Below, in pieces: positions 1 to 7,306 of a stretch of 18,167 nucleotides of DNA. The stretch is from DATBAK01 sp036787815 (lineage in GTDB: Bacteria > Actinomycetota > Acidimicrobiia > IMCC26256 > PALSA-610): positions 1-18,167 of the forward strand of contig DAIQOP010000052.1 in the NCBI GenBank assembly GCA_036787815.1, given 5' to 3'. How positions within the stretch are numbered: position 1 is the first letter of the stretch; the number at the start of each line of letters is the position of its first letter. The notes beneath the pieces are model-generated. The model saw nothing but the letters and a program-made list of their open reading frames with translations, made no database searches and had not been told where the DNA came from. A program made the translations under genes and the position numbers.

Positions 1-93
1 CTCAGCGACGCGTACTACACGAAGATGGTGCGCGAGTGCGCCGAGTTCCTCACTCCGCTCATCGAGCGCGCACCGGTCACGCAGGGAGCGTAG
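1..93 (+). CDS. 3' end of an unidentified protein (partial)
   Basis: An open frame runs in from the left edge and stops at TAG 91-93, giving the last 30 residues of a protein that begins outside the window. The tail is rich in charged residues and looks helical (it contains YYTKMVRECAEFLTPLIER), and it ends in a short loose segment. That is too little to assign a family, and I do not recognise it. A strong hairpin follows ten bases later, which supports this being a true gene end. The gene on the other side of the hairpin points towards it, so this gene belongs to a different transcription unit from the minus-strand operon. Confidence 0.6.
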   Translation, partial: LSDAYYTKMVRECAEFLTPLIERAPVTQGA

Positions 94-102
94 CGACGGC
101 GG

Positions 103-139
103 CCTGCGGGGCGAGGTGTCCGGGACCTCGCCCCGCAGG
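103..139. terminator. Bidirectional hairpin terminator between convergent genes
   Basis: Positions 103-117 and 125-139 are perfect inverted complements (15 bp, GC-rich) around a 7-base loop. A short TTT run follows on the plus strand at 140-142. The hairpin sits between the plus-strand stop at 93 and the minus-strand stop at 160, where a shared terminator is expected. The T-run is short, so termination may depend mainly on the very stable stem. Confidence 0.8.
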
Positions 140-159
140 TTTGTCGACCCGCACCCCGT

Positions 160-1071
160 TCAGAGCGCGTACACGCGGCGGGCCGTGTCCGAGAAGACCT
201 CGCGGCGCACCGCCTCCGGCTGCGACCCGAGCGCGTTCTTCCAGGCGCCGAGCAGCGTGCCGTAGTCGGTCCAGAGCTTCTCGATCGGGAAGTTGCTGCC
301 GAACATGCACCGCTCCGGGCCGAAGCGCTCGAGGCTCGCGCGCGCGACGAGCTCGATCAGCTCCTCGTCGACGCGATGCACGAACGTGCCCTGTCCGCTC
401 AGCTTGACGGTGAGGTTCGGCTGCTCTGCGAGCAGATCGAGCCCCGCCAGCCACGGAGCCACGTGCTCCTCGGCCGCGCTCTCGAGCATGCCGGCATGGA
501 GGAGGACGAACGTGACCCGCGGCAGCGCCGCGACGAAGCGCGCGGCGTCGGCCATCTGCGAGGAGAACACCTGCAGCTCGAAGACCAGGCCGAGGTCGGC
601 GAGGCGGGCGACGTTGCGGCGCAGCACCGGGTCGTTCATCCGATCCGGCGCGGAGGCGAAGCGGAAGCGCTCGTCCTCGTGCCAGTGCAGCTGGAGCCTG
701 ATCCCGCGCAGCAGCGGTGAGGCAGCCAGCTCCGCGGCGATCACGCCCGCGGCCTCGACGGCGAAGAGGTCGGCACACCCGACGATCGCGCTCGGCCAGC
801 CGGTCTGCTCGTGCACCTCCTGCACCCAGCGCACCTCGTCGAGCGAGCGCTCGAGCGGCCAGTTCGTCTGAACGTAGACCGAGGCGGCGACGCCGGCGGG
901 AACCGCGTCGGCGAGGTACTCCTCGATCGGATAGTCGCGGCGGATCGGCTCGTACGCGCCGAAGATCCGCGGCACCATGGGGCCCTGCAGCCACGCCAGG
1001 TCGGCGCGCCGCCAGATGTGGTGGTGGGCGTCGACGAGCCCGCCGGCGCCGTCCTTCCCGCTCGTGGTCAT
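160..1071 (-). CDS. Metal-dependent amidohydrolase (amidohydrolase_2, COG3618-like)
   Basis: A 303-residue TIM-barrel hydrolase of the amidohydrolase_2 family, which includes lactonases and related C-O or C-N hydrolases. It shows the N-terminal DAHHHIW metal motif (residues 14-20), GIRLQ (123-127), the barrel His in LLHAGM (His192), KLSG (223-226) and the C-terminal block CMFGSNFP (255-262). At the usual metal/catalytic Asp position of the last block the residue is Asn260. I recall this in part of the family, but it makes the exact chemistry uncertain. I chose the ATG at 1071 because AAGGAG lies just upstream and the conserved motif begins 13 residues in. The start overlaps the upstream VWA gene's stop as ATGA, so translation is probably coupled. 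It is the last gene of the hydroxylase operon and may open a ring or lactone made by the hydroxylase (inference). Confidence 0.85.
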   Translation of the reverse strand: MTTSGKDGAGGLVDAHHHIWRRADLAWLQGPMVPRIFGAYEPIRRDYPIEEYLADAVPAGVAASVYVQTNWPLERSLDEVRWVQEVHEQTGWPSAIVGCADLFAVEAAGVIAAELAASPLLRGIRLQLHWHEDERFRFASAPDRMNDPVLRRNVARLADLGLVFELQVFSSQMADAARFVAALPRVTFVLLHAGMLESAAEEHVAPWLAGLDLLAEQPNLTVKLSGQGTFVHRVDEELIELVARASLERFGPERCMFGSNFPIEKLWTDYGTLLGAWKNALGSQPEAVRREVFSDTARRVYAL

Positions 1072-2264
1072 GTCGCTCCTTCCGCTTCGCGGGCGGCTCT
1101 CCACGCCCGCGCGGCGCCCTGCCGCGGCCCGGAGGCCGTCACCGGCAGGCGGCGCACTGCCTGGAGCGCCGAGTCGAGGTCGCGTACACCGGAGAGCTCG
1201 TCGAGGCTCGCGAGCACGCCCTGCATGCCGCGCGTGACCGGCCGGTAGCCCGGGCTGCACGCGAGCGGCGACCACCAGACGAGGCGGTGGCCAAGCAACC
1301 CGAGGCGATGTGCACCACGAATCATCGCCTCGCAGTCACCGCGCTCGAGGCCGTCCGAGAGCACGACGACGAGTGCGCCGCGGACGAGCGGGCGGTAACG
1401 GGCGTTGCCGAGGAGCCCATCGAGCGCTGTGCCGATGCTCGTTCCGGCGTCGGCGTCGTGCACGATGCCTGCGAGCGCGTCGAGAGCGCAGTCGACGTTC
1501 GCCGCGCGGAGCTGCTCGGTGACGCGGGTGAGCCGCGTTCCGAACGTGAAGACCTCGACGCGGGGCGCCGCTGCGACCGCCGCGTGTGCGAAACGGAGCA
1601 GATCGGGGCTGTGCTGCTTGACCGAACCGGAGACGTCGACGATGAGGACCACCTTGCGGGGCCGGCGCGGCCGGCGCCGCCAGTAGAGCCGAACGACCTC
1701 GCCTGAAGTCCGGTTCGCCTCGCGGCAGACGCGCTGCAGGTCGAGCTGCCGTCCGCGCCGGGAGCGGCGCAGGCGCCGTGCCTCGACCGTGGGCAGCGCG
1801 TCCGGCAGGGTCCTGCGGAGCTGTCCCAGCAGGTCCCGCGCCTGCGCTCCGGTTGCCGGGAATGTCTTGCGGGAGACCACCTCGACCCCGCTCGCCTCGA
1901 GCCCCGATCCTTCCCCGAGGCTCTCCGCCGGCAGCTCGCCCTCGCGCTGTGCGCGGGGCGCTGGCGTCTCCCCACTCTCGTCCAGGGCGGGGAGCCGGAC
2001 CTGGACGCGCGGCGCGGGCTCCTTCCGAAACCAGGCGTCGAACACCCCGTCGAAGGGCTGGGCGTCCTCGAGCCGCGCGAGCAGCGTCACCCTCGCGATC
2101 CAGTAGAGGCCGTCGACGCTCGCCGGCGGGAACAGGGCCAACGCTCGCAGGAAGTCGGCGCGCTTCGGGACCGGCACGCGGACCCCCGCGTCGCCGAGGC
2201 TGCGCAGGAAGCCGTCCAGGTGATCGGCAGCGCGTCGCGTAGACGTCGCGTCAATCGCGGACAC
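1068..2264 (-). CDS. CoxE-like VWA-domain protein
   Basis: A 398-residue VWA protein of the CoxE family. In carbon monoxide dehydrogenase clusters, CoxE works with the AAA ATPase CoxD in maturing the molybdenum active site. A basic linker (about residues 160-205) precedes the VWA domain, whose metal-ion-dependent adhesion site is visible: DVSGS (210-214), Thr275 in a TSIG stretch and Asp304 in VLSDG. The length is normal for CoxE. The start is a GTG inside the end of the MoxR gene (14-base overlap), preceded by a strong GGAGGAGG ribosome site. A longer frame upstream of this GTG is out-of-frame overlap with the MoxR gene and was not used. It lies directly downstream of its expected ATPase partner and ends in an ATGA overlap with the amidohydrolase. 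The role here, activating the neighbouring Mo hydroxylase, is inferred from family and position. Confidence 0.88.
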   Translation of the reverse strand: MSAIDATSTRRAADHLDGFLRSLGDAGVRVPVPKRADFLRALALFPPASVDGLYWIARVTLLARLEDAQPFDGVFDAWFRKEPAPRVQVRLPALDESGETPAPRAQREGELPAESLGEGSGLEASGVEVVSRKTFPATGAQARDLLGQLRRTLPDALPTVEARRLRRSRRGRQLDLQRVCREANRTSGEVVRLYWRRRPRRPRKVVLIVDVSGSVKQHSPDLLRFAHAAVAAAPRVEVFTFGTRLTRVTEQLRAANVDCALDALAGIVHDADAGTSIGTALDGLLGNARYRPLVRGALVVVLSDGLERGDCEAMIRGAHRLGLLGHRLVWWSPLACSPGYRPVTRGMQGVLASLDELSGVRDLDSALQAVRRLPVTASGPRQGAARAWRAAREAEGAT

Positions 2265-3141
2265 CGAGCACCTCCTCCGCGTGTCTCTCGACGAGCGCGA
2301 GGTCGTCCTCGTCCTTGACGAGCAGCCCAAGCGCGCGCCGCAGCGCCACCGGCCACGGGTCGCCGTCGGTGGCGAGGACCGTGGCACCGTGCGCCCAGTC
2401 GATCGCCTCGGCGATCCCGGGCCGCTTCAGGAGCGGTAACGAGCGGATAGCGTTGACGGCGTCGACGAGCGCACCCGCCGCAGCCTCCTCGACGCCCGGC
2501 GCGCGTGCGCGGATGATCGCTCGCTCGCGCGCCGGCTCGGGCAAGGGAATCCAGTGATAGAGGCAACGCCGCCTGAGCGCGTCGTGGAGCTCGCGCGTGC
2601 GGTTCGAGGTGATGACGACGACCGGGGGCTGTGCGGCACGCAGCGTCCCGAGCTCCGGGATGGTGATCTGGTACTCGCTGAGGAACTCGAGCAGAAACGC
2701 CTCGAACTCGCTGTCGGAGCGATCGATTTCGTCGACGAGCAGCAGAACTCCCGCCGGCGAGCGCACCGCGCGCAGCAGCGGTCGCTCGAGCAGGAATCGT
2801 TCGTCGTAAATGTCGCCGATGTCGGCACCTCGCGTCTCGGCGGCGCGCATGGAGAGCAGCTGCTTCGGGTAGTTCCACTCGTAGAGGGCCTGCGTGGGAT
2901 CGAGGCCTTCGTAGCACTGGAGGCGGATCAGCTCTCGTCCGAGCACGCGCGCGAGCACGTTGCCGACCTCGGTCTTACCGACGCCGGGCTCGCCCTCGAG
3001 GAGGAGCGGCCGGCCGAGCGCAAGTGCGAGCCGGATCGCGGTCAGCAGCCCTGCGTCGGCGAAGTAGCGCTCGCCCTCGAGCCGGTGCTCGAGCTCGGTC
3101 ACAGAGTCCGGAACGCCGACGGTGCCCGGCTCCGAGCTCAC
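2251..3141 (-). CDS. MoxR-family AAA+ ATPase (CoxD-like)
   Basis: A 296-residue MoxR-type AAA+ ATPase. Walker A is GEPGVGKT (50-57), followed by the family block RLQCYEGLD (73-81) and LYEWNYPKQLL (86-96). Walker B is LLLVDEID (133-140), sensor 1 is TSN (178-180) and an arginine cluster lies near 190-192. The YEGLD and YEWNYP blocks are typical of the CoxD branch, which pairs with CoxE VWA proteins as a chaperone that remodels or activates metalloenzymes. I chose the GTG at 3141, one base after the EthD stop. It has no good ribosome site, so expression probably relies on coupling to EthD. An in-frame GTG at 3102 is the alternative. The frame runs further upstream, but that part is arginine/serine-rich shadow sequence. 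Confidence 0.88.
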   Translation of the reverse strand: MSSEPGTVGVPDSVTELEHRLEGERYFADAGLLTAIRLALALGRPLLLEGEPGVGKTEVGNVLARVLGRELIRLQCYEGLDPTQALYEWNYPKQLLSMRAAETRGADIGDIYDERFLLERPLLRAVRSPAGVLLLVDEIDRSDSEFEAFLLEFLSEYQITIPELGTLRAAQPPVVVITSNRTRELHDALRRRCLYHWIPLPEPARERAIIRARAPGVEEAAAGALVDAVNAIRSLPLLKRPGIAEAIDWAHGATVLATDGDPWPVALRRALGLLVKDEDDLALVERHAEEVLGVRD

Positions 3142-3142
3142 G

Positions 3143-3445
3143 TCAAAGCTGGCGATACTCGGTCGTGACGAGGTGGACGCGCTCGGACGCGTGCGCCGCC
3201 GCGTCGGCCGCGACCGCCTTGCCCAGCTCCGACGCGAACGCGGCCGCCCGCGCCTCTTCGTCGTCGAAGTACAGCTCGTTGACGCAGTCATACGCGCTGT
3301 CGCCGTCGCCGGGAAGGCTCACGGTGTAGGAGCGCAGGCCCGGCAACTGGCGCGCGAGCACGACGTGCTCGTCGAGCACCCACGACCGGAACTCCTCCTT
3401 CGACATACCCTCCGGACGGCGGAGCAGCGAGATCAGCTTGAGCAT
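3143..3445 (-). CDS. EthD-like small ferredoxin-fold protein
   Basis: A 100-residue protein matching the EthD/dimeric alpha-beta barrel type by its layout: an N-terminal LKLISLLRRPEGMSKEEF, then an H-containing segment (WVLDEHVVLARQLPG) and GLRSYTVSLPG. Members are often found in catabolic operons beside oxidoreductases. Some are monooxygenases or lactone-forming enzymes, but many have no known activity. The ATG at 3445 is set by a near-ideal AAGGAGG seven bases upstream. The gene sits between the split molybdopterin subunit (24-base gap) and the MoxR gene (1-base gap), so it belongs to the hydroxylase operon. Whether it is an enzyme or an accessory protein cannot be read from the sequence. 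Confidence 0.75.
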   Translation of the reverse strand: MLKLISLLRRPEGMSKEEFRSWVLDEHVVLARQLPGLRSYTVSLPGDGDSAYDCVNELYFDDEEARAAAFASELGKAVAADAAAHASERVHLVTTEYRQL

Positions 3446-3452
3446 CGGTGAA

Positions 3453-3459
3453 CCTCCTT
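3453..3459 (-). promoter_or_regulatory. Strong ribosome binding site of the EthD-like gene
   Basis: The minus strand reads AAGGAGG seven bases before the ATG at 3445. It is among the strongest ribosome sites in this operon. It suggests that the EthD-like protein, and through tight coupling the MoxR gene after it, are translated independently of the hydroxylase subunits. Confidence 0.7.
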
Positions 3460-3469
3460 GCGTAGGCCG

Positions 3470-4483
3470 TTACGCGTGCGTGCCGGCGCTCAGCGCGTCG
3501 AGCCCGCGGAGCACGCGCTCCGGCGTGAACGGCATGGTATCGAGCCGCACGCCGCAGGCGTCGAAGATCGCGTTGCCGATCGCGGCGATGGGCGAGTTGG
3601 CCGTCATCTCGCCGAGCCCCTTCGCGCCGTACGGGCCGGTCGAGGCGGGTCGCTCGATGACGACGCTCTGTATCTCCGCGATGTCGGCGGGGCCTGGCAT
3701 CAGATACTCGCCGAAGTTCGTCGGAGCGTGCTCGCGGGACGGGTAGTAGGGCTCGGTGGTCTCGAACAGGGCGTGCGACATGCCCATCCACGCTCCGCCC
3801 TCGATCTGCTGCTTCACGAGCGCCGGGTTGATCGCCCGGCCGACCTCGTAGACGTTGAAGAGGGAGAGCACCTGCACGACGCCGGTCTCGTCGTCCACCT
3901 CGACGTCGGCGACCGTGCACGCGTGCGCCTCGCAGGAGTCGGGGTCCATCTCGCCCGTCTCCGGCACCGGATTGCTCTTCTGCTTGAGGAAGATGCCGCG
4001 TCCGGAGAGCGTACGGCCGTGCTTGAAGTGCGCTGCGAGCGCAAGGTCGACGATGTGGATCTTCCTCTCCTCGGCACCGCGGACCTTGACGAAGCCTGTG
4101 CCGTCGGTTTCGAGATCGTGCGCGTCAACCTCGAGCTCCTCGGCCGCGATCTCGAACATCGCCTCGCGCGCCTCGCGGGCGGCCATCATGACCGCATTGC
4201 CGACGCGATGCGTGGCACGGCTGGCGAAGGTGCCCATGTCGTGCGGCCCGGTGTCGGTGTCCGCGGTGTCGACGAGCACGTAGTCCATCGGCAGCCCGAG
4301 CGTCTCCGCTGCGATCTGCGCGATCACCGTCTTCAGCCCCTCGCCGAGATCGGTGGCCGAGAGCGAGATCACGAACGTGCCGGTCGTCGTCGAGTGGATC
4401 AGCGCCTGCGACGGGTCTCCGCCGAGGTTCATGCCGGTCGGGTAGTTGACCGCGGCGTAACCGCGACCGCGCAGTCTGGCCAT
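3470..4483 (-). CDS. Molybdopterin hydroxylase, C-terminal half as a separate subunit
   Basis: A 337-residue protein matching the C-terminal half of xanthine dehydrogenase/aldehyde oxidase large subunits. It shows LSATDLGEGLKTVIAQIAAE (41-60), the stretch QIEGGAWMGMSHALFET (226-242) and KGLGE (288-292), whose Glu292 sits where the catalytic glutamate of this family lies. It should contribute the second half of the molybdopterin site in complex with the upstream subunit. Its ATG shares one base with the stop of that subunit (TGATG), preceded by a G-rich stretch that could act as a ribosome site. Sizes of about 50 and 36 kDa for the two halves recall the NdhL/NdhM pair of Eubacterium barkeri nicotinate dehydrogenase, where the Mo subunit is also split. 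A frameshift or sequencing error in one large gene is the alternative. Confidence 0.85.
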   Translation of the reverse strand: MARLRGRGYAAVNYPTGMNLGGDPSQALIHSTTTGTFVISLSATDLGEGLKTVIAQIAAETLGLPMDYVLVDTADTDTGPHDMGTFASRATHRVGNAVMMAAREAREAMFEIAAEELEVDAHDLETDGTGFVKVRGAEERKIHIVDLALAAHFKHGRTLSGRGIFLKQKSNPVPETGEMDPDSCEAHACTVADVEVDDETGVVQVLSLFNVYEVGRAINPALVKQQIEGGAWMGMSHALFETTEPYYPSREHAPTNFGEYLMPGPADIAEIQSVVIERPASTGPYGAKGLGEMTANSPIAAIGNAIFDACGVRLDTMPFTPERVLRGLDALSAGTHA

Positions 4484-5871
4484 CAGACCCCAACCCCTTC
4501 GTGCGTCAGCGAGGACATCTCTCGGTATCTCTCCGGCAGCTCGTGGCCGACGAGCTCGGCCGCGCGCTGGATCACCTCGACGAGCGCGGCGCCCTCGGTC
4601 ACCTTGCGGTGCGCCTTGAGGTCGCCGTCCCGGTACGCGTTCATGAGCCGCAGCTCGAGCGGATCCAGGTCGAGCGCACGGGCGATCCTGTCCATCTGCG
4701 TCTCGAGGGCGAAGTCGGCGATCGTGACGCCGAAGCCGCGCATCGGTCCGGTGGGCGTGCGGTTCGTGTAGACGCAGTGCACGTCGGCCCAGACGTTCGG
4801 GATCGAGTAGGGCCCCGGCATGTGCGCGGCGGCCTTCGTCACCCCGTACGGGCTGTGGCCGGAGTAGGCGCCGGCCTCGAAGAAGTGGGTGACCTTGCGG
4901 GCGATGATGTGGCCGTCGTCCATGACGCCGTCTTTGACGACGAGGCGCTCCGCCGCACGGGGGGACGAAACCTGCATCTCCTCCAACCGGTTGTAGACGT
5001 ACTTGACCGGGCGGTTGGTCGCCATCGCCGCGATACACGCGATCGGCTCGACGATGACGTCGACCTTGCCGCCGAAGCCGCCGCCGACGGTGCCGCCGAC
5101 GACCTGGAGCTTGTTGAAAGGCGTCTCGAGGATCAGCGCGGTGTTGTCGAGCGTGAAGAAGCACGCCTGGGTGTCGGTGTGGATGCGCAGCCGGCCGTTG
5201 GGCTGGGGCACGACGATGCACCCGGTGGTCTCGACGGTGGCGTGCTCGATCGGCGACGACTGGTAGCGCCACTCGAAGATGTGGTCGGCCACCGCGAATG
5301 CCGCCTCGACGTCGCCGAAGCGGATGCGCCGGCAGTGATGGCCCTCGTAGACGAAGTAGTTCGTGCCGTGCGGCTTGATGATCGGCGCGCCGTCGGCGAG
5401 CGCCTCCTCGACGTCGAGCACGGCGGGCAGGTCATCGTAGTCGACGCGCACACGCGATGCGCCCTCGACCGCGGCCGCCTCCGTCTCCGCAACGACCGCG
5501 CAGATCGCCTCGCCCTTCCAGAGCACGCGGTCCTCGGGGAGCACGGGCTGGTCGTTGGGCTCGACGCCGATGAGCCGCAGGACCGTGTACCAGTTGCTCG
5601 GCACGTCTTCGTGCGTGAGCACGCGCACGACACCGGGCACGGCCAACGCGGCGGAGACGTCGACGCTCTTCAGGAGCGCGTGGTCGCGCTCGGAGCGGTG
5701 CATCTTCAGATGCAGCATGTCCGGCAACCGCAGATCCTCGAAGAACTGCGTGCGGCCGGTGACGTGCCCGAGCGCGTCGGCGCGCTGGACAGAGGTGCCG
5801 ACGACGTGGAGGTCGGCGGCGCGCTCCTCTGCGAAGTACGTGGTGTCAATCGGGTCGAGATCCGCTGCCAT
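4483..5871 (-). CDS. Molybdopterin hydroxylase, N-terminal half as a separate subunit
   Basis: A 462-residue protein of the xanthine dehydrogenase/aldehyde oxidase family. The a/b hammerhead domain covers roughly residues 25-165 (GHVTGRTQFFEDLRLP; PGVVRVLTHEDVP). The first molybdopterin-binding domain follows, with GGGFGGK (263-269) and GPMRGFG (375-381). The loop has PMRGFG rather than the AYRCSFR signature of true CO dehydrogenase, so the enzyme is not a form I CO dehydrogenase. It hydroxylates an aldehyde or heterocycle by oxygen transfer from water, with electrons leaving through the FeS and FAD subunits. It ends at TGA 4483-4485, well before the normal full length of about 750 residues, and the next gene supplies the rest. 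The ATG at 5871 has a GGA-rich ribosome site and lies 14 bases after the FeS gene. Confidence 0.88.
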   Translation of the reverse strand: MAADLDPIDTTYFAEERAADLHVVGTSVQRADALGHVTGRTQFFEDLRLPDMLHLKMHRSERDHALLKSVDVSAALAVPGVVRVLTHEDVPSNWYTVLRLIGVEPNDQPVLPEDRVLWKGEAICAVVAETEAAAVEGASRVRVDYDDLPAVLDVEEALADGAPIIKPHGTNYFVYEGHHCRRIRFGDVEAAFAVADHIFEWRYQSSPIEHATVETTGCIVVPQPNGRLRIHTDTQACFFTLDNTALILETPFNKLQVVGGTVGGGFGGKVDVIVEPIACIAAMATNRPVKYVYNRLEEMQVSSPRAAERLVVKDGVMDDGHIIARKVTHFFEAGAYSGHSPYGVTKAAAHMPGPYSIPNVWADVHCVYTNRTPTGPMRGFGVTIADFALETQMDRIARALDLDPLELRLMNAYRDGDLKAHRKVTEGAALVEVIQRAAELVGHELPERYREMSSLTHEGVGV

Positions 5872-5885
5872 GGGCTCCGTTCCTC

Positions 5886-6389
5886 TCAGCTCGCAACCGG
5901 CGCCGCCGCCGTCGACTCCCGCCGCCTGGCGGCCGCGTCGAGCACTGCGTCGATGATCGACGTGTACCCGGTGCAGCGGCAGACGTTGCCGGAGATCGCG
6001 CGGACGACGTCGTCCCGCGTCGGATTCGGGTTTTCTGCGAGCAGCCCCTCCGCCGCGACGATCATCCCCGGCGTGCAGAAGCCGCACTGCGTCGCGAATC
6101 CCTCGAGGAACGCCGCCTGCACGTCGCTCAGGGAGCCTCCCTCGAGAGTCATGCCCTCGAGCGTGCGGACGGCCGAGCCGTCGACGGTCTCGACCGGCAC
6201 GAGGCACGACATCACGGGCTTGCCGTCGAGCAGGACCGTGCAGGAACCGCAGCTGCCGACGTCGCAGCCGCGCTTCGCGGCGGTCAGCCCGAGCGTGTCG
6301 CGCAGCGCCATCAGGAGCGACGTGCCGGGACGTACCAGAAACGTCCGCTGCCTGCCGTTGACGACGAGCTCGACGACGCGCGGTGCCAT
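5886..6389 (-). CDS. [2Fe-2S] subunit of the molybdenum hydroxylase
   Basis: A 167-residue two-cluster iron-sulfur subunit. The plant-type ferredoxin cluster ligands are Cys42, Cys47, Cys50 and Cys62 (GCDVGSCGSC and following). The C-terminal helical domain holds the second cluster with Cys102, Cys105, Cys137 and Cys139 (QCGFCTPGM and CRCTGY). All eight ligands are present, so electron transfer from the Mo site to FAD should be intact. Length is normal. I chose the ATG at 6389, which has GAGAGG upstream and begins directly before the VELVVNGR strand. Two in-frame ATGs at 6431 and 6428 overlap the FAD gene's stop and would add 13-14 residues of low-complexity N-terminus. The gene sits between the FAD and Mo subunits, the order common in this family. 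Confidence 0.92.
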   Translation of the reverse strand: MAPRVVELVVNGRQRTFLVRPGTSLLMALRDTLGLTAAKRGCDVGSCGSCTVLLDGKPVMSCLVPVETVDGSAVRTLEGMTLEGGSLSDVQAAFLEGFATQCGFCTPGMIVAAEGLLAENPNPTRDDVVRAISGNVCRCTGYTSIIDAVLDAAARRRESTAAAPVAS

Positions 6390-6427
6390 CTCAGGCCTCT
6401 CTGGAGGAGTGGATGCCGAGCCGCTCA

Positions 6428-7231
6428 TCATTCTCCGAGCAGCGCGCGGCGGAAATGCACGGGCAGAACGCGGGCGCGATACCACGCGCTCGAGAAGGCG
6501 TCGTCGAGGGGCGCCGCATCCTTCAGCGCCGCGGCCGCGGCCACGTCGACGGTCGCGCGGTCGAGGGGCTTGGCGAGGAGCGCATCCTCGGCGCTCCGCG
6601 CCCGCACGGGGCGCTCCCCCGCGCCGCCGAGCGCGATCCGCGCCGAGCTGACGACGCCGTCCTGCACCGTGACGACCGCGGCCACCGTGACGACCGCAGC
6701 GGAGGCGAGCCGGAGCCGCATCGCCTTCGTGTAGAACCACGTGCCCGGCGCCGGAATCGCGAAGTGCACGGCGGTGACGATCTCGCCCTCACGAACGCCT
6801 GCGGCGAACACGTCGGAGACGTCGGCGGTGCGCGTGCCCGCCGGGCCTGCGATCTCGGCAGTCGCGCCGAGCGCGAGCAGACACACGGCGAGATCGCCGC
6901 CGGGCTGCGGCACGAACAGGTTGCCGCCGACGGTCGCGAGGTTCCGTAGCGTCGGTGACGCGAACGTCTCGACCACCGGCCGGAGGAACGCCAGTTTTTC
7001 GTCGGCTCCGAGCTCGGCAATCGTGGTCGTCGCGCCGACGACGGCTGTCCCGTCGGTGACCTGGATGCCGCCGAGCCCGGCGCGGCGCAGGCTCACCAGC
7101 TCGGTGAAGTCGAGCGCCTGCGTGTTCACGACGCCCATCACCGTCGTGCCGCCCGCGATCACCCGGCCGCCGCTGCGAAGCGCGCTCAGGGCATCGTCAA
7201 CCGATCTCGGTGTGTGAACGACTCCGAGCAC
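6428..7231 (-). CDS. FAD-binding subunit of the molybdenum hydroxylase
   Basis: A 267-residue medium subunit of the CoxM/XdhB type. The FAD pyrophosphate loop reads AGGTT (26-30). The second FAD motif TVGGNL lies at 100-105 within NLATVGGNLFVPQPGGDLA, and a C-terminal CO-dehydrogenase flavoprotein domain follows. It passes electrons from the FeS subunit to an acceptor such as NAD+ or a quinone; the acceptor cannot be told from sequence. The start is a GTG at 7231 without a convincing ribosome site. It is the first codon able to keep the conserved start of the fold, so the exact start is less certain than the gene. It begins 75 bases after the DsbA-like gene and may be transcribed either with the upstream transporter genes or from a promoter in that gap. 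Confidence 0.88.
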   Translation of the reverse strand: MLGVVHTPRSVDDALSALRSGGRVIAGGTTVMGVVNTQALDFTELVSLRRAGLGGIQVTDGTAVVGATTTIAELGADEKLAFLRPVVETFASPTLRNLATVGGNLFVPQPGGDLAVCLLALGATAEIAGPAGTRTADVSDVFAAGVREGEIVTAVHFAIPAPGTWFYTKAMRLRLASAAVVTVAAVVTVQDGVVSSARIALGGAGERPVRARSAEDALLAKPLDRATVDVAAAAALKDAAPLDDAFSSAWYRARVLPVHFRRALLGE

Positions 7232-7306
7232 TGGCAGAAGAGTCCATCATCGGTCGAGCCGGCGCGTCGGTGTTTTCGCGCAGCCTCGATCGTGGGATTT
7301 GCGGAT

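Noticed and set aside
3143..3291. N-terminal extension of the MoxR frame through the EthD-like gene
   Set aside because: The extra 50 residues are Arg/Ser/Thr-rich and overlap the EthD-like gene, which has its own strong ribosome site. Normal MoxR proteins begin close to the GTG at 3141.
3470..5871. Form I carbon monoxide dehydrogenase
   Set aside because: The AYRCSFR active-site loop is absent; the corresponding region reads PMRGFG, typical of aldehyde oxidase/xanthine dehydrogenase-type enzymes.
4501..6651. Very long plus-strand open frame (716 codons) opposite the Mo hydroxylase genes
   Set aside because: It is antisense to four well-supported motif-bearing genes. Its translation is rich in Arg, Val, Asp and His without domains, which is the usual mirror of high-GC coding DNA.
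7232..7306. Possible promoter between the DsbA-like and FAD-subunit genes
   Set aside because: The 75-base gap could hold a promoter, but I see no convincing -35/-10 pair or operator-like dyad.
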